This document shows, piece by piece, positions 41,878 through 48,935 of a stretch of 64,000 nucleotides of DNA. Below the pieces are notes generated by a model. That model had not been told where the DNA came from. It saw only the letters and a list, made by a program, of their open reading frames with translations, and ran no database searches. The number at the start of each line of letters is the position of its first letter. The stretch's first letter is position 1. Position numbers and translations under genes: made by a program. This DNA comes from CAZSAT01 sp964604675. Lineage in GTDB: Bacteria > Myxococcota_A > UBA796 > CAJQPC01. The stretch covers positions 9,843 to 73,842 of the forward strand of contig CAZSAT010000023.1 of the NCBI GenBank assembly GCA_964604675.1. The letters are read 5' to 3'.

Positions 41878-42782
41878 GTTGCACTCCTGTCCAGGGCGAG
41901 TCCCCGCAGACGCGCCGAGCGGGCGCGTGGGTTGCCATCGGTGGCGGTGATGGGCTTGCGGGTCAGCAGCCGCGCGACCGGCGGCGTGACCGGCTGACCG
42001 TAGGCATCGCGGGGGGTGCCGACGCCCGCCAGCTCGCGGAACGTGGACTTCACGAGCCGATCGTCCAAGCTCATGAAGCTGATGATGGCCACACGTCCCT
42101 GCTCGACCAGGACCTGCGGAAGCGTGGCCAGGAGCGCGCTGAGTTCCTCGAATTCGTGGTTCACCGCGATCCGAAGCGCCTGGAAGGTCTTCGTTGCAGG
42201 ATGGGCCCGCTTCCACGGACCGCCCCGAGCACCGGCGACCACCTCCGCCAGGTGCAGCGTGTCCCGGAACGGGCGCTCCGCCACGATCTGGCGAGCGATC
42301 CGACGACTCTGCCGCTCGTCGCCGTACCGCCAGATGATGTCGGCGAGCTCCTCCTCGGTCACCCGGTCGATGAGTTCCGCAGCGGTCTCGGGCAGGTCGG
42401 GACCCATGCGCATGTCGAGCGGGCCAGCCTTCTGGAAGCTGAAGCCGCGATCCGCCACGTCCAGCTGGGGGCTCGACACGCCCAGGTCGGCCACGAGGCC
42501 GTCCACACGCTCGATGCCCAGGGTGTCCAGGTGCTGCCGGATCGCGCCGAAGCTCCCCCGCACGGCCGTGAACGCCGAGCCGAAGGGCGCCAGTCGCTCG
42601 CCGGCCGCTCGCAACGCACCGGGATCGCGATCGATCCCGATCACGCGGCAGTCGGCCGCCCGGAGCAACAACTCGCTGTGCCCGCCCCCACCGAGGGTGC
42701 AGTCCACGTAGATCCCGCCGTCGAGGGGCGCGAGCAGGCCGACCGCCTCGGACCCGAGCACGGTGACGTGGTGGAAGGTCAC
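41874..42782 (-). CDS. rsmH: 16S rRNA (cytosine1402-N4)-methyltransferase RsmH
   Basis: MraW family enzyme methylating C1402 of 16S rRNA with SAM. 302 residues. Motifs: 'YVDCTLGGGGHSELLL' (SAM loop), 'VIGIDRDPGAL', 'DGLVADLGVSSPQLD', 'GFSFQKAGPLDMRMG' and 'PATKTFQALRIAVNHE'. The GTG at 42782 is one base after the mraZ stop; the start is fixed by the family 'FHHVTVLG' N-terminus. Confidence 0.96.
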   Translation of the reverse strand: MTFHHVTVLGSEAVGLLAPLDGGIYVDCTLGGGGHSELLLRAADCRVIGIDRDPGALRAAGERLAPFGSAFTAVRGSFGAIRQHLDTLGIERVDGLVADLGVSSPQLDVADRGFSFQKAGPLDMRMGPDLPETAAELIDRVTEEELADIIWRYGDERQSRRIARQIVAERPFRDTLHLAEVVAGARGGPWKRAHPATKTFQALRIAVNHEFEELSALLATLPQVLVEQGRVAIISFMSLDDRLVKSTFRELAGVGTPRDAYGQPVTPPVARLLTRKPITATDGNPRARSARLRGLALDRSAT

Positions 42783-42783
42783 C

Positions 42784-43209
42784 TCATCGAGCCGTGCGGC
42801 GAGACGCCAGGACGTGCCGGCGGCGCTCCTGCCAGCGCTCAGCATCCCAGAGCTCGATGAACTCGAGCATCGTGTGGAGGACCACCTCACGCCGAAGCCC
42901 AGCCTCCTCGCGGAGCCCCTCGGGGATGCGCATCCGCCCCTGGCTGTCGACCTTGCAGTCCTCGGCGCAGGCGAGGAAGGCATGCTGGAGCTCGATGCTG
43001 CGTGGATCGAACGGGTCGAGTTCGCGGATGGGCCCTTCCACACAACGCTCGAAGTCCTCCGGGCTGTAGGCCCGGATCGCACCGTCGTAGGATGTGAGCA
43101 CCAAGCCTTGTACATCTCCGCCGTCCTCATCCTTCCGCAAACGCGCGGGCAGAGCGATCCGCCCTTTTTCATCCAACTTGACCGTGACCTGGCAGCGTCG
43201 GGTCCTCAC
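42784..43209 (-). CDS. mraZ: Transcriptional regulator MraZ
   Basis: 141 residues. AbrB-like dimer protein that binds its own promoter and controls the dcw cluster. The two repeated DxxxR half-motifs are present: 'LDEKGRIALPARLRK' at about 12-26 and 'VDSQGRMRIPEGLRE' at about 87-101. GTG start has a GAGGAAGG box. First gene of the cluster; phased GGAG repeats in the leader are probable operator sites. Confidence 0.95.
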   Translation of the reverse strand: MRTRRCQVTVKLDEKGRIALPARLRKDEDGGDVQGLVLTSYDGAIRAYSPEDFERCVEGPIRELDPFDPRSIELQHAFLACAEDCKVDSQGRMRIPEGLREEAGLRREVVLHTMLEFIELWDAERWQERRRHVLASRRTAR

Positions 43210-43234
43210 CCTTCCTCGGGGCTGGGGAGACAGA

Positions 43235-43289
43235 TTCCACGAGACTCCCCTTTCCTCCCTTACTCCGCAACTCTACTCCACGCTCCTCC
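43235..43289 (-). promoter_or_regulatory. Phased GGAG repeats, candidate MraZ operator
   Basis: On the minus strand GGAG/GGAA units occur at 43289, 43279, 43266, 43258, 43248 and 43238 (5' ends), mostly 10 nt apart and thus on one face of the helix, 29-80 nt before the mraZ start. MraZ proteins bind direct repeats with about 10-nt phase (TGGGN-type in E. coli). The match to known MraZ boxes is loose. Confidence 0.5.
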
Positions 43290-43350
43290 CCTGGGAAACA
43301 GCTTCGAGCGATCCGCGCCAGAAAGTCTGCAAGCCACTGAAATCACATCG

Positions 43351-43484
43351 GATCGCCCGATCGCCATCCGATCGCTGGGGCCCCTCCAGCAAGGATCCTT
43401 GGGGGCGCGCGATCGCGCGCGATCGCATGGGGCACAGGCCCCGGATCGCCCGGATCGCATGACGTCCAGCGATCCCGGGCGATC
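43351..43484. promoter_or_regulatory. Dense GATC cluster in the mraZ-smpB gap
   Basis: Ten GATC sites within 134 bp, where a random sequence of about 65% GC would hold fewer than one. Eight are part of GATCGC or GGATCGC; GCGATCGC occurs twice (43409-43416 and 43419-43426). It also contains the CAAGGATCCTTG palindrome (43390-43401). It is noncoding sequence between divergent genes. It could be a methylation-dependent control region or a replication/segregation site. Confidence 0.6.
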
Positions 43485-43573
43485 TGGCCGGTGGAGCGCC
43501 GTGGAGCGGGCCAGGACCGGCGGTGGCGCGCCGTGGAGTGAGCGGTCGCGACCACGGGTTAGCGGGAGCGACG

Positions 43574-44035
43574 ATGTCGGACGCCAAGCACCGGACCGTG
43601 GCCCGAAACCGGAAGGCCACCTTCACCTTCGAGATCCTGGACCGTTTCGAGGCCGGGCTCGTCCTGCAGGGGTCCGAGGTGAAGAGCCTCCGGGCCGGCA
43701 AGGCCAATCTGCAGCAGGCGTACGTGCGTCTGGAGCACGGCGAGGCCTGGCTCATCGGCGCGAACATCGCGCAGTACCCCCAGGCCGGCCCGCACAACAA
43801 CCACGAGCCGGAACGTCCGCGCAAGCTCCTGCTCAAGGAACGCGAGCTGACCCGGCTGGATCGCTCGGTCCGGGAGAAGGGCCTCACGCTGGTTCCCATG
43901 GAGCTGTACTTCTCCGGGGCCTGGGCGAAGCTGTCGTTCGGGCTGGGCCGCGGCAAGAAGTTGCACGACAAGCGCCAGACCGTGAAGGACCGCGACGCGA
44001 AGCGCGAGATGGACCGGGCGCGGCGCGGACGCTGA
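43574..44035 (+). CDS. smpB: SsrA-binding protein SmpB
   Basis: Binds tmRNA for trans-translation rescue of stalled ribosomes. 153 residues, usual length. 'RNRKATFTFEILDRFEAGLVLQGSEVKSLR' (in part), 'GKANLQQAYVRLEHGEAWLI', 'EPERPRKLLL' and the basic C-terminal tail 'GRGKKLHDKRQTVKDRDAKRE' (in part) are standard. ATG 43574 with GGGAG 5-8 nt upstream. tmRNA gene itself not in the window. Confidence 0.96.
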   Translation: MSDAKHRTVARNRKATFTFEILDRFEAGLVLQGSEVKSLRAGKANLQQAYVRLEHGEAWLIGANIAQYPQAGPHNNHEPERPRKLLLKERELTRLDRSVREKGLTLVPMELYFSGAWAKLSFGLGRGKKLHDKRQTVKDRDAKREMDRARRGR

Positions 44036-44056
44036 GCACGGGCTATAGCGCGGCCG

Positions 44057-45394
44057 ATGAAGCCCTCCATGAAGACGCCGCTGCTGGCGCTCGCAGGCCT
44101 CGCCGCGGTCGCTGCCCTCGGGCTCGCCGCCGCCGGCCAGTCCTTCGCCTCCATCCTCGCCGGCATCGCAGCTGGCACTGCAGCGTCGCTGGCTTTCATG
44201 GCGGGCGCCCCGCTCGCCGGGGTCGCCTGCGCGAGCCTGCTCGGCGCCGCGGTGTCCGCCTACCTCGCTCTGCAGCACCACACCGCCCTCCAGGGCGGCG
44301 CAAGCTTCTGCAACGTCGACGAGGTCATCAACTGTGACCTGGTCAACACGAGCGTGTACTCGGAGGTCGGAGGCATCCCGATCGCGCTGTTCGGCTTCGC
44401 CTTCTACCTGGCCATCGCGCTGGTCGCGCTCGCAGGCCACCTCCAAGCTGGCAAGCACGGGCATGCGGCCGGACTCGTGGTCGCTGGCGGGCTCGTGGCG
44501 TGTGCGTACGCAGCGTTCCTGATCTGGGCCAGCGCCACCTTGGGCGCCGTGTGCCTGTTCTGCGTCGCCACGTACATCGTCGACGCGCTGGTCCTGCTGG
44601 GCGGCTGGTGGGCCCTGGCCGGCGACACCTCACACATCGGCAACGCCCTGGTCGGCAAGGACGGCTCGCTCGGAAGGGCCATCACCGTGGGCGTGGTGGC
44701 GCTCATCGTGGCCACCGTGGGCTACCGAAGCCTGGGCGACGGCGGCGTGTCCGAGGCCGCGGCCATGGGTGATCTGAGCCAACTCTATGCACTCCCCGGC
44801 GGTGACGTCGTCGTTCGCGGCGACGAACCGGTGTGGGGCAAGCCGGGAGCGAAGTGGACCCTGGTGGAGTGGGTCGACTACGAGTGCCCCTACTGCGCGC
44901 GCGCGGCCGGCCAGGTGAAGGACCTGGTCGCCAAGCACCCGGATCTGAAGGTCGTGCACAAGCACTACCCGCTCTCCAACAGCTGCAACCCGAACGTGTC
45001 GAACGCCATGCACGAGCACGCCTGCAACGCCGCAGTGGCGGCGGTCTGCGCGCAGGATCAAGGGCGCTTCTGGGAGCTCAACGAGCTCATGTTCAAGAAC
45101 CAGAAGTACCTTGGCCCCGAGGACATCGCGTTCATGGCCGAGCAGGTCGGGCTCGACACGGAAGCGCTCGCCGCGTGCATGGCGGAGCCCGAGGCCAAGG
45201 CCACGGTCGACGCCGACATCACCGATGGCAGCACCGCCGACATCCACAGCACGCCGACCCTGGCGCTGCTGGGTGTGCACCCGGACGGCGCCATCATCGT
45301 CACGAAGGGGACCGAGGCACTGGACCTGTTGCTGTCTGCGGCCGAGTCGGGGGCGGAGTTCCCGCCTCGCAAGCCGGACAGCCATGGGCACTGA
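44057..45394 (+). CDS. VKOR-DsbA fusion: disulfide-bond-forming membrane protein
   Basis: 445 residues. The N-terminal part has four to six transmembrane helices of a vitamin K epoxide reductase-like domain (about 10-225), with loop cysteines in 'FCNVDEVINCD' and the quinone-side CxxC 'AVCLFCVATY'. The C-terminal periplasmic domain (about 250-430) is DsbA-like thioredoxin-fold with active site 'YECPYCARA' and further cysteines. It probably oxidises cysteine pairs in exported proteins and passes electrons to quinone, replacing DsbA/DsbB. Overlaps prmA by 11 nt. Confidence 0.9.
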   Translation: MKPSMKTPLLALAGLAAVAALGLAAAGQSFASILAGIAAGTAASLAFMAGAPLAGVACASLLGAAVSAYLALQHHTALQGGASFCNVDEVINCDLVNTSVYSEVGGIPIALFGFAFYLAIALVALAGHLQAGKHGHAAGLVVAGGLVACAYAAFLIWASATLGAVCLFCVATYIVDALVLLGGWWALAGDTSHIGNALVGKDGSLGRAITVGVVALIVATVGYRSLGDGGVSEAAAMGDLSQLYALPGGDVVVRGDEPVWGKPGAKWTLVEWVDYECPYCARAAGQVKDLVAKHPDLKVVHKHYPLSNSCNPNVSNAMHEHACNAAVAAVCAQDQGRFWELNELMFKNQKYLGPEDIAFMAEQVGLDTEALAACMAEPEAKATVDADITDGSTADIHSTPTLALLGVHPDGAIIVTKGTEALDLLLSAAESGAEFPPRKPDSHGH

Positions 45395-46235
45395 GGTGAA
45401 CGCGTGGGTCGAGCTCCGCCTCGTGCTCGACCGGACACGCTTTCCCCTCGCCTCCCAGGCGGCCTTCGAAGCCGGCGCGCTCGGCGTGGAAGAAGCGCCC
45501 GCGCCCGGCGAGGTGCCAGCCTTCCGTCAGCCCTGGGACACCCACGAGCCGCCGGCCAGCCCTACCTGCACCCTGAAGGCCTGGTTCACCCCTGAGCAGG
45601 CGCCCCTCGCCCACGCCACCCTCGCCGCCTGGGGTGAGGTTGCGCGAGCCAGGATTCACGAGACCGACTGGGCCGACGCGTGGAGGCAGCACCACCATCC
45701 CGTGGTGGTGTCGGACCGACTGACCGTCTCGCCGCCGTGGACCGCCCAGGCCGGCGACCTGGTGATTCCGCCCGGAAACGCGTTCGGCACCGGCGACCAC
45801 GCGACCACGTTTGCGTGCCTGCGCGCGATCGAAGAGCTGTCGTCCGAGGCCGCCAGCTGCCTCGACGTCGGCTGCGGCTCCGGCGTGCTGGCGCTTGCCG
45901 CAGCCCGGGCCGGCCTCACCGCCCATGGCGTCGACATCGACCCCGACTCGGTCCGCGCTGCAAGGGCGAACGCCCTGCTGAACGGGCTCGACGCCACCTT
46001 CGACGAGCGAGCGCTCGGGAGCCTTCAACCGGCCGATCTGGTCGTGGCGAACCTCTACGCGGAGGTCCTCACGGACATGGCCCCACAGCTCCGGCGGCTC
46101 ACCCGGAAGCACCTCGCCCTGGCTGGGATCCTCGCCGATCGCGCGCAGGCGCTCATCGCGGCACTGGCCCCCATGCGCGTCGTGGTCCGGGAGCAGGACG
46201 GCGAGTGGGTCCACCTGCGGTTGGTGCCGGCGTGA
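45384..46235 (+). CDS. prmA: Ribosomal protein L11 methyltransferase
   Basis: 283 residues. N-terminal small domain, then the SAM-binding fold with 'CLDVGCGSGVLALAAARAG', the family signature 'IPPGNAFGTGDHATT' and 'ADLVVANLYAEVL' (substrate-side NL/AY block). Trimethylates L11. Start ATG 45384 overlaps the VKOR gene; GTG 12 nt later is an alternative. Stop overlaps rsmE (GTGA). Confidence 0.92.
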   Translation: MGTEVNAWVELRLVLDRTRFPLASQAAFEAGALGVEEAPAPGEVPAFRQPWDTHEPPASPTCTLKAWFTPEQAPLAHATLAAWGEVARARIHETDWADAWRQHHHPVVVSDRLTVSPPWTAQAGDLVIPPGNAFGTGDHATTFACLRAIEELSSEAASCLDVGCGSGVLALAAARAGLTAHGVDIDPDSVRAARANALLNGLDATFDERALGSLQPADLVVANLYAEVLTDMAPQLRRLTRKHLALAGILADRAQALIAALAPMRVVVREQDGEWVHLRLVPA

Positions 46236-46906
46236 GACGCTACCCGGTCCAAGCGCTCGGGAAGATCGGTGACCGCCTGACGCTGGACGCCACAGCGTCG
46301 CATCACTGCCTCGTGGTCTGCGTCACGCCGCGCGGAACCCGGGTGATGGTCTATGGCGAGGGCACCCAAGCGGAAGCCGAGCTGGTGGACGTCGAGCACG
46401 GTCGGGCCGTGCTGGAGCAGAGAACGGATCCTGTGGCGCAGGAGGCATCGACCGAGCGGGTGGTGGTCGTGGGCCTGACGCGGAAGCCCGCCCTGGAGAG
46501 GATCCTGCGCATGGGCACCGAGCTGGGCGCGACCGTCTTCCGCGTGTTCGTGGCGCGTCGTTCGGTGGCCAGGGGCCTGCATCCCGAACGCTGGCAACGG
46601 ATCGCAGCGAGCTCGGCTCAGCAGTGCGGCCGGGCCGATGTCCCGGAGGTGTGTACCTTTGGCTCCCTGCAGGAGGCGCTCGCCGACCTACCCGACCTCC
46701 CACGATTCGTGCTCGCGCCGGGCGCGCCGACCTGGCACCCCGAGCAGGCGTCGGGCGTCCTGATGACCGGGCCCGAAGGCGGGCTGCACGGCGACGAGCT
46801 GGCGCTGGCGTTGGCGGAGCGCTTCACGCACGCCGGTCTCGGAGGCTCGACCCTGCGAGCGGACACCGCCGTGGTGGCCGCGCTGGCGCGCCTCCCTATT
46901 CCGTGA
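46232..46906 (+). CDS. rsmE: 16S rRNA m3U1498 methyltransferase RsmE
   Basis: 224 residues, SPOUT fold. An N-terminal PUA-like domain is followed by 'LTRKPALERILRMGTELGA', 'RSVARGLHPERWQRIAASSAQQCGRADVPEV' (in part) and the SAM knot 'VLMTGPEGGLHGDELA' with 'GGSTLRADTAVVAAL'. GTG start overlaps prmA stop; this prmA-rsmE pair is common. The 3' end overlaps the convergent TadE gene by 11 nt. Confidence 0.95.
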   Translation: MRRYPVQALGKIGDRLTLDATASHHCLVVCVTPRGTRVMVYGEGTQAEAELVDVEHGRAVLEQRTDPVAQEASTERVVVVGLTRKPALERILRMGTELGATVFRVFVARRSVARGLHPERWQRIAASSAQQCGRADVPEVCTFGSLQEALADLPDLPRFVLAPGAPTWHPEQASGVLMTGPEGGLHGDELALALAERFTHAGLGGSTLRADTAVVAALARLPIP

Positions 46907-47237
46907 GGTAGGCGTTGGCGGTGATGGTCTGGCCCGCGAAGAAGCCGTCGTTGGTGCGGTCGGTGGCCGAGGCCGAGAAGTTCAAGGGCGAGCCGTACTC
47001 GGCCAGCTTGTAGTTGTCCTTGCCCTCATCCCAGACAGGGTTGTCGGCAGTGGTGAAGGACGCCTTCTTGCCGCTCATGTTGCTGGTGCCGTGGAGCACG
47101 GCCTCCCGGGCACGGATGTTGGCGTTCTGAGCACCCCAGGTGACCTGGAAGAGGTGCCAGGTGCCCATGATGAGCACGACGACACCGAAGAGCGAGAGCG
47201 ACGTCTCGATGGCCGCCTGCCCTCGGCGACCCCTCAC
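46896..47237 (-). CDS. TadE-like pseudopilin, small
   Basis: 113 residues. A basic N-terminus 'RGRRGQAAIETSLSLFGVVVLIMG' (in part) gives a Gln-Ala-Ala-Ile-Glu prepilin-like motif followed by one transmembrane helix, as in TadE/TadF. The periplasmic remainder is Asn/Ser/Thr-rich and small. The GTG start lies one base after the stop of the TadG gene. Tad (Flp pilus) ATPase, prepilin peptidase and secretin are not nearby. Confidence 0.75.
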   Translation of the reverse strand: MRGRRGQAAIETSLSLFGVVVLIMGTWHLFQVTWGAQNANIRAREAVLHGTSNMSGKKASFTTADNPVWDEGKDNYKLAEYGSPLNFSASATDRTNDGFFAGQTITANAYLTE

Positions 47238-47238
47238 C

Positions 47239-48342
47239 TCAGTGCATGAACATGGCGGTCGCCTCAGCACCGATCACCTCCGTGAGCGCGGACGACGGGT
47301 TCCAATCCGCCGGACGTGCATTCCATTCGTTCTTGCCAGCGAGCCGGGCCCGGTAGTTGGCGAACATCGCCTCCTCCGGGGCCTCGAGACCAAAGCTCGT
47401 GTAGTACGGCGACTCGCGGTTGTTGCCAGCGCCGTACTCCGAGCCGAAGATGCGGCGAATGGCGGTGGGGCCCACGGAGCCGTCGAAGGGCTTCGCGATG
47501 CCCACGGCCGTGATGTTGTCGTCTTGACCACCATCGGAGGAGCTGCCGAAGTAGCCGCCGTCGTTACCGCTGGAGGAGTAGGCGATGTCCAGGTACCGGT
47601 TGGCTGGCGTGGCCTTCGCGTAGGAGGCGATCCAGATGTCCGGGTTGGTGTCGTCCTTGTAGTACCAGCTGTTGACGTAGTAGTCGATGCTCGGCACCAC
47701 GCCGGACGGGCAGCAGCTCACTCCACAGGGGCAATAGAGCATCACCGGGTAGTTGAACTTGGTCTGGCTCTCGCGGACGTAGTTCGCGATGGTCGGGTAC
47801 TGACCCCCGTAAGGGCCGACGGTCGTGTAGTTGCCGGAGCGCGACGCACTCGTGTTCACGCCCTCGAACATGTGGCCCTTCTGGCCGAGGTTGGCGATGT
47901 TGGCCTCGAGGGTGGCCTTGCCGGCCGACACTGCAGGTGACACCGTGAGGCCGTAGTGCGCGCGCAAGACGAAGAGCAGCGCGACCTGGTCGAGCACCTC
48001 CTGGCAGATCTGGATGATCTGCTCGGGGATTGGGCCCTGGTTCACGCACTCGCAGTAGTACCCGTCCCAGTAGCCCTGCTCCGGCTGCGTGAGGATCTCC
48101 CGGCACTCCTTGACCACGTCCAAGATGTCCTGGTTGTAGGTGACGAGGTCGTTCAGCTCCTGCGCCTCCTTGTAGGCGCCCGCGTAGGCCGACAGGTCCA
48201 CGGCGTTCTGCATGCGGATGCGGTCGTTGACGAGGATGCCCATGTTCGTGGCCAGGGCCATGAAGATGACCAGGGTGAACAAGACCAGGCCCACGAGCAC
48301 CGCCGCCTGGCCGCTGCGGCGCAGACCGCGCAGTCGAGCCAT
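47239..48342 (-). CDS. TadG-like protein, N-terminal Tad anchor domain
   Basis: 367 residues. 'RRSGQAAVLVGLVLFTLVIFMALATNMGILV' (in part) is the conserved Tad/TadG N-terminal motif (membrane anchor), and 'NDRIRMQNAVDLSAYAGA' follows it. The periplasmic domain of ~310 residues has two Cys clusters ('YYCECVNQG', 'CPCGVSCCPSG') and many Tyr/Asn/Ser residues. No VWA MIDAS motif was seen, so it is a shortened or unusual TadG. TGATG start overlap with the upstream TadE gene. Confidence 0.75.
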   Translation of the reverse strand: MARLRGLRRSGQAAVLVGLVLFTLVIFMALATNMGILVNDRIRMQNAVDLSAYAGAYKEAQELNDLVTYNQDILDVVKECREILTQPEQGYWDGYYCECVNQGPIPEQIIQICQEVLDQVALLFVLRAHYGLTVSPAVSAGKATLEANIANLGQKGHMFEGVNTSASRSGNYTTVGPYGGQYPTIANYVRESQTKFNYPVMLYCPCGVSCCPSGVVPSIDYYVNSWYYKDDTNPDIWIASYAKATPANRYLDIAYSSSGNDGGYFGSSSDGGQDDNITAVGIAKPFDGSVGPTAIRRIFGSEYGAGNNRESPYYTSFGLEAPEEAMFANYRARLAGKNEWNARPADWNPSSALTEVIGAEATAMFMH

Positions 48343-48806
48343 CACTGGCACCCCCCGTTCTCAGCGAGGCAGTTGTCGCTGTGCAAGGCGGCGAGCGAGT
48401 CGCTCTTGAGCTCGTAGTAGCTCTCGTTCCGACCGAGCACGACCTCCATCTCGACGTCCATGTTCGTGCTTCCGCCCATCTCCATCAGGTCCTTGAAGAA
48501 GGGCGTCTCGGCTTCCCAGGAAAGCTTGCTCTTGACGGAGCTCTGCTCGACCGTGTTCTGGATTCCTTTCGATCCGCCGCTGGACTGTGAGGTCACGTTG
48601 CCGGTCATCAGCTGGGTCATGGCCGCATCCGGGGACGCTTCGTCCGCCTGGACGGCGCGGGCACCGACGAACGTGATGTAGTTCGTGTAGTGGATCGCCC
48701 CGAAGTAGTAGCTGTACTCGATGACGGCGAAGAGCATTCCGAAGATGACCGGGATCATCAACGCCAGCTCAGTGGCGGACTGGCCTCGGCGGTTTCGGCG
48801 TGTCAT
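48342..48806 (-). CDS. TadE-like pseudopilin
   Basis: 154 residues. 'RRGQSATELALMIPVIFGMLFAVIEYSYYFGAIHY' (in part) is the TadE signature with prepilin-like Gln-Ser-Ala-Thr-Glu and a hydrophobic helix. The periplasmic part is Ser/Asn/Glu-rich and ends with two cysteines. ATG 48806 is preferred over an upstream start; the longer frame would add residues with no similarity. First gene of the TadE-TadG-TadE trio. Confidence 0.75.
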   Translation of the reverse strand: MTRRNRRGQSATELALMIPVIFGMLFAVIEYSYYFGAIHYTNYITFVGARAVQADEASPDAAMTQLMTGNVTSQSSGGSKGIQNTVEQSSVKSKLSWEAETPFFKDLMEMGGSTNMDVEMEVVLGRNESYYELKSDSLAALHSDNCLAENGGCQ

Positions 48807-48935
48807 GGGCTGCTCCACACACACGTTACCAGCAAGAAGCGCGCCTACCACAAGGTACCGATGTCACGGGGATTTCATCGGCGCGGGACGCCGCTGCCCC
48901 GCAGGATCGGGACATTCGCGCCCCATCGGGACGCC

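Noticed and set aside
43351..43484. CRISPR or tandem repeat array
   Set aside because: GATC units are not equally spaced and no conserved repeat-spacer pattern exists.
43541..43573. Longer start for smpB
   Set aside because: Adds residues with no family similarity and has no ribosome site; ATG 43574 does.
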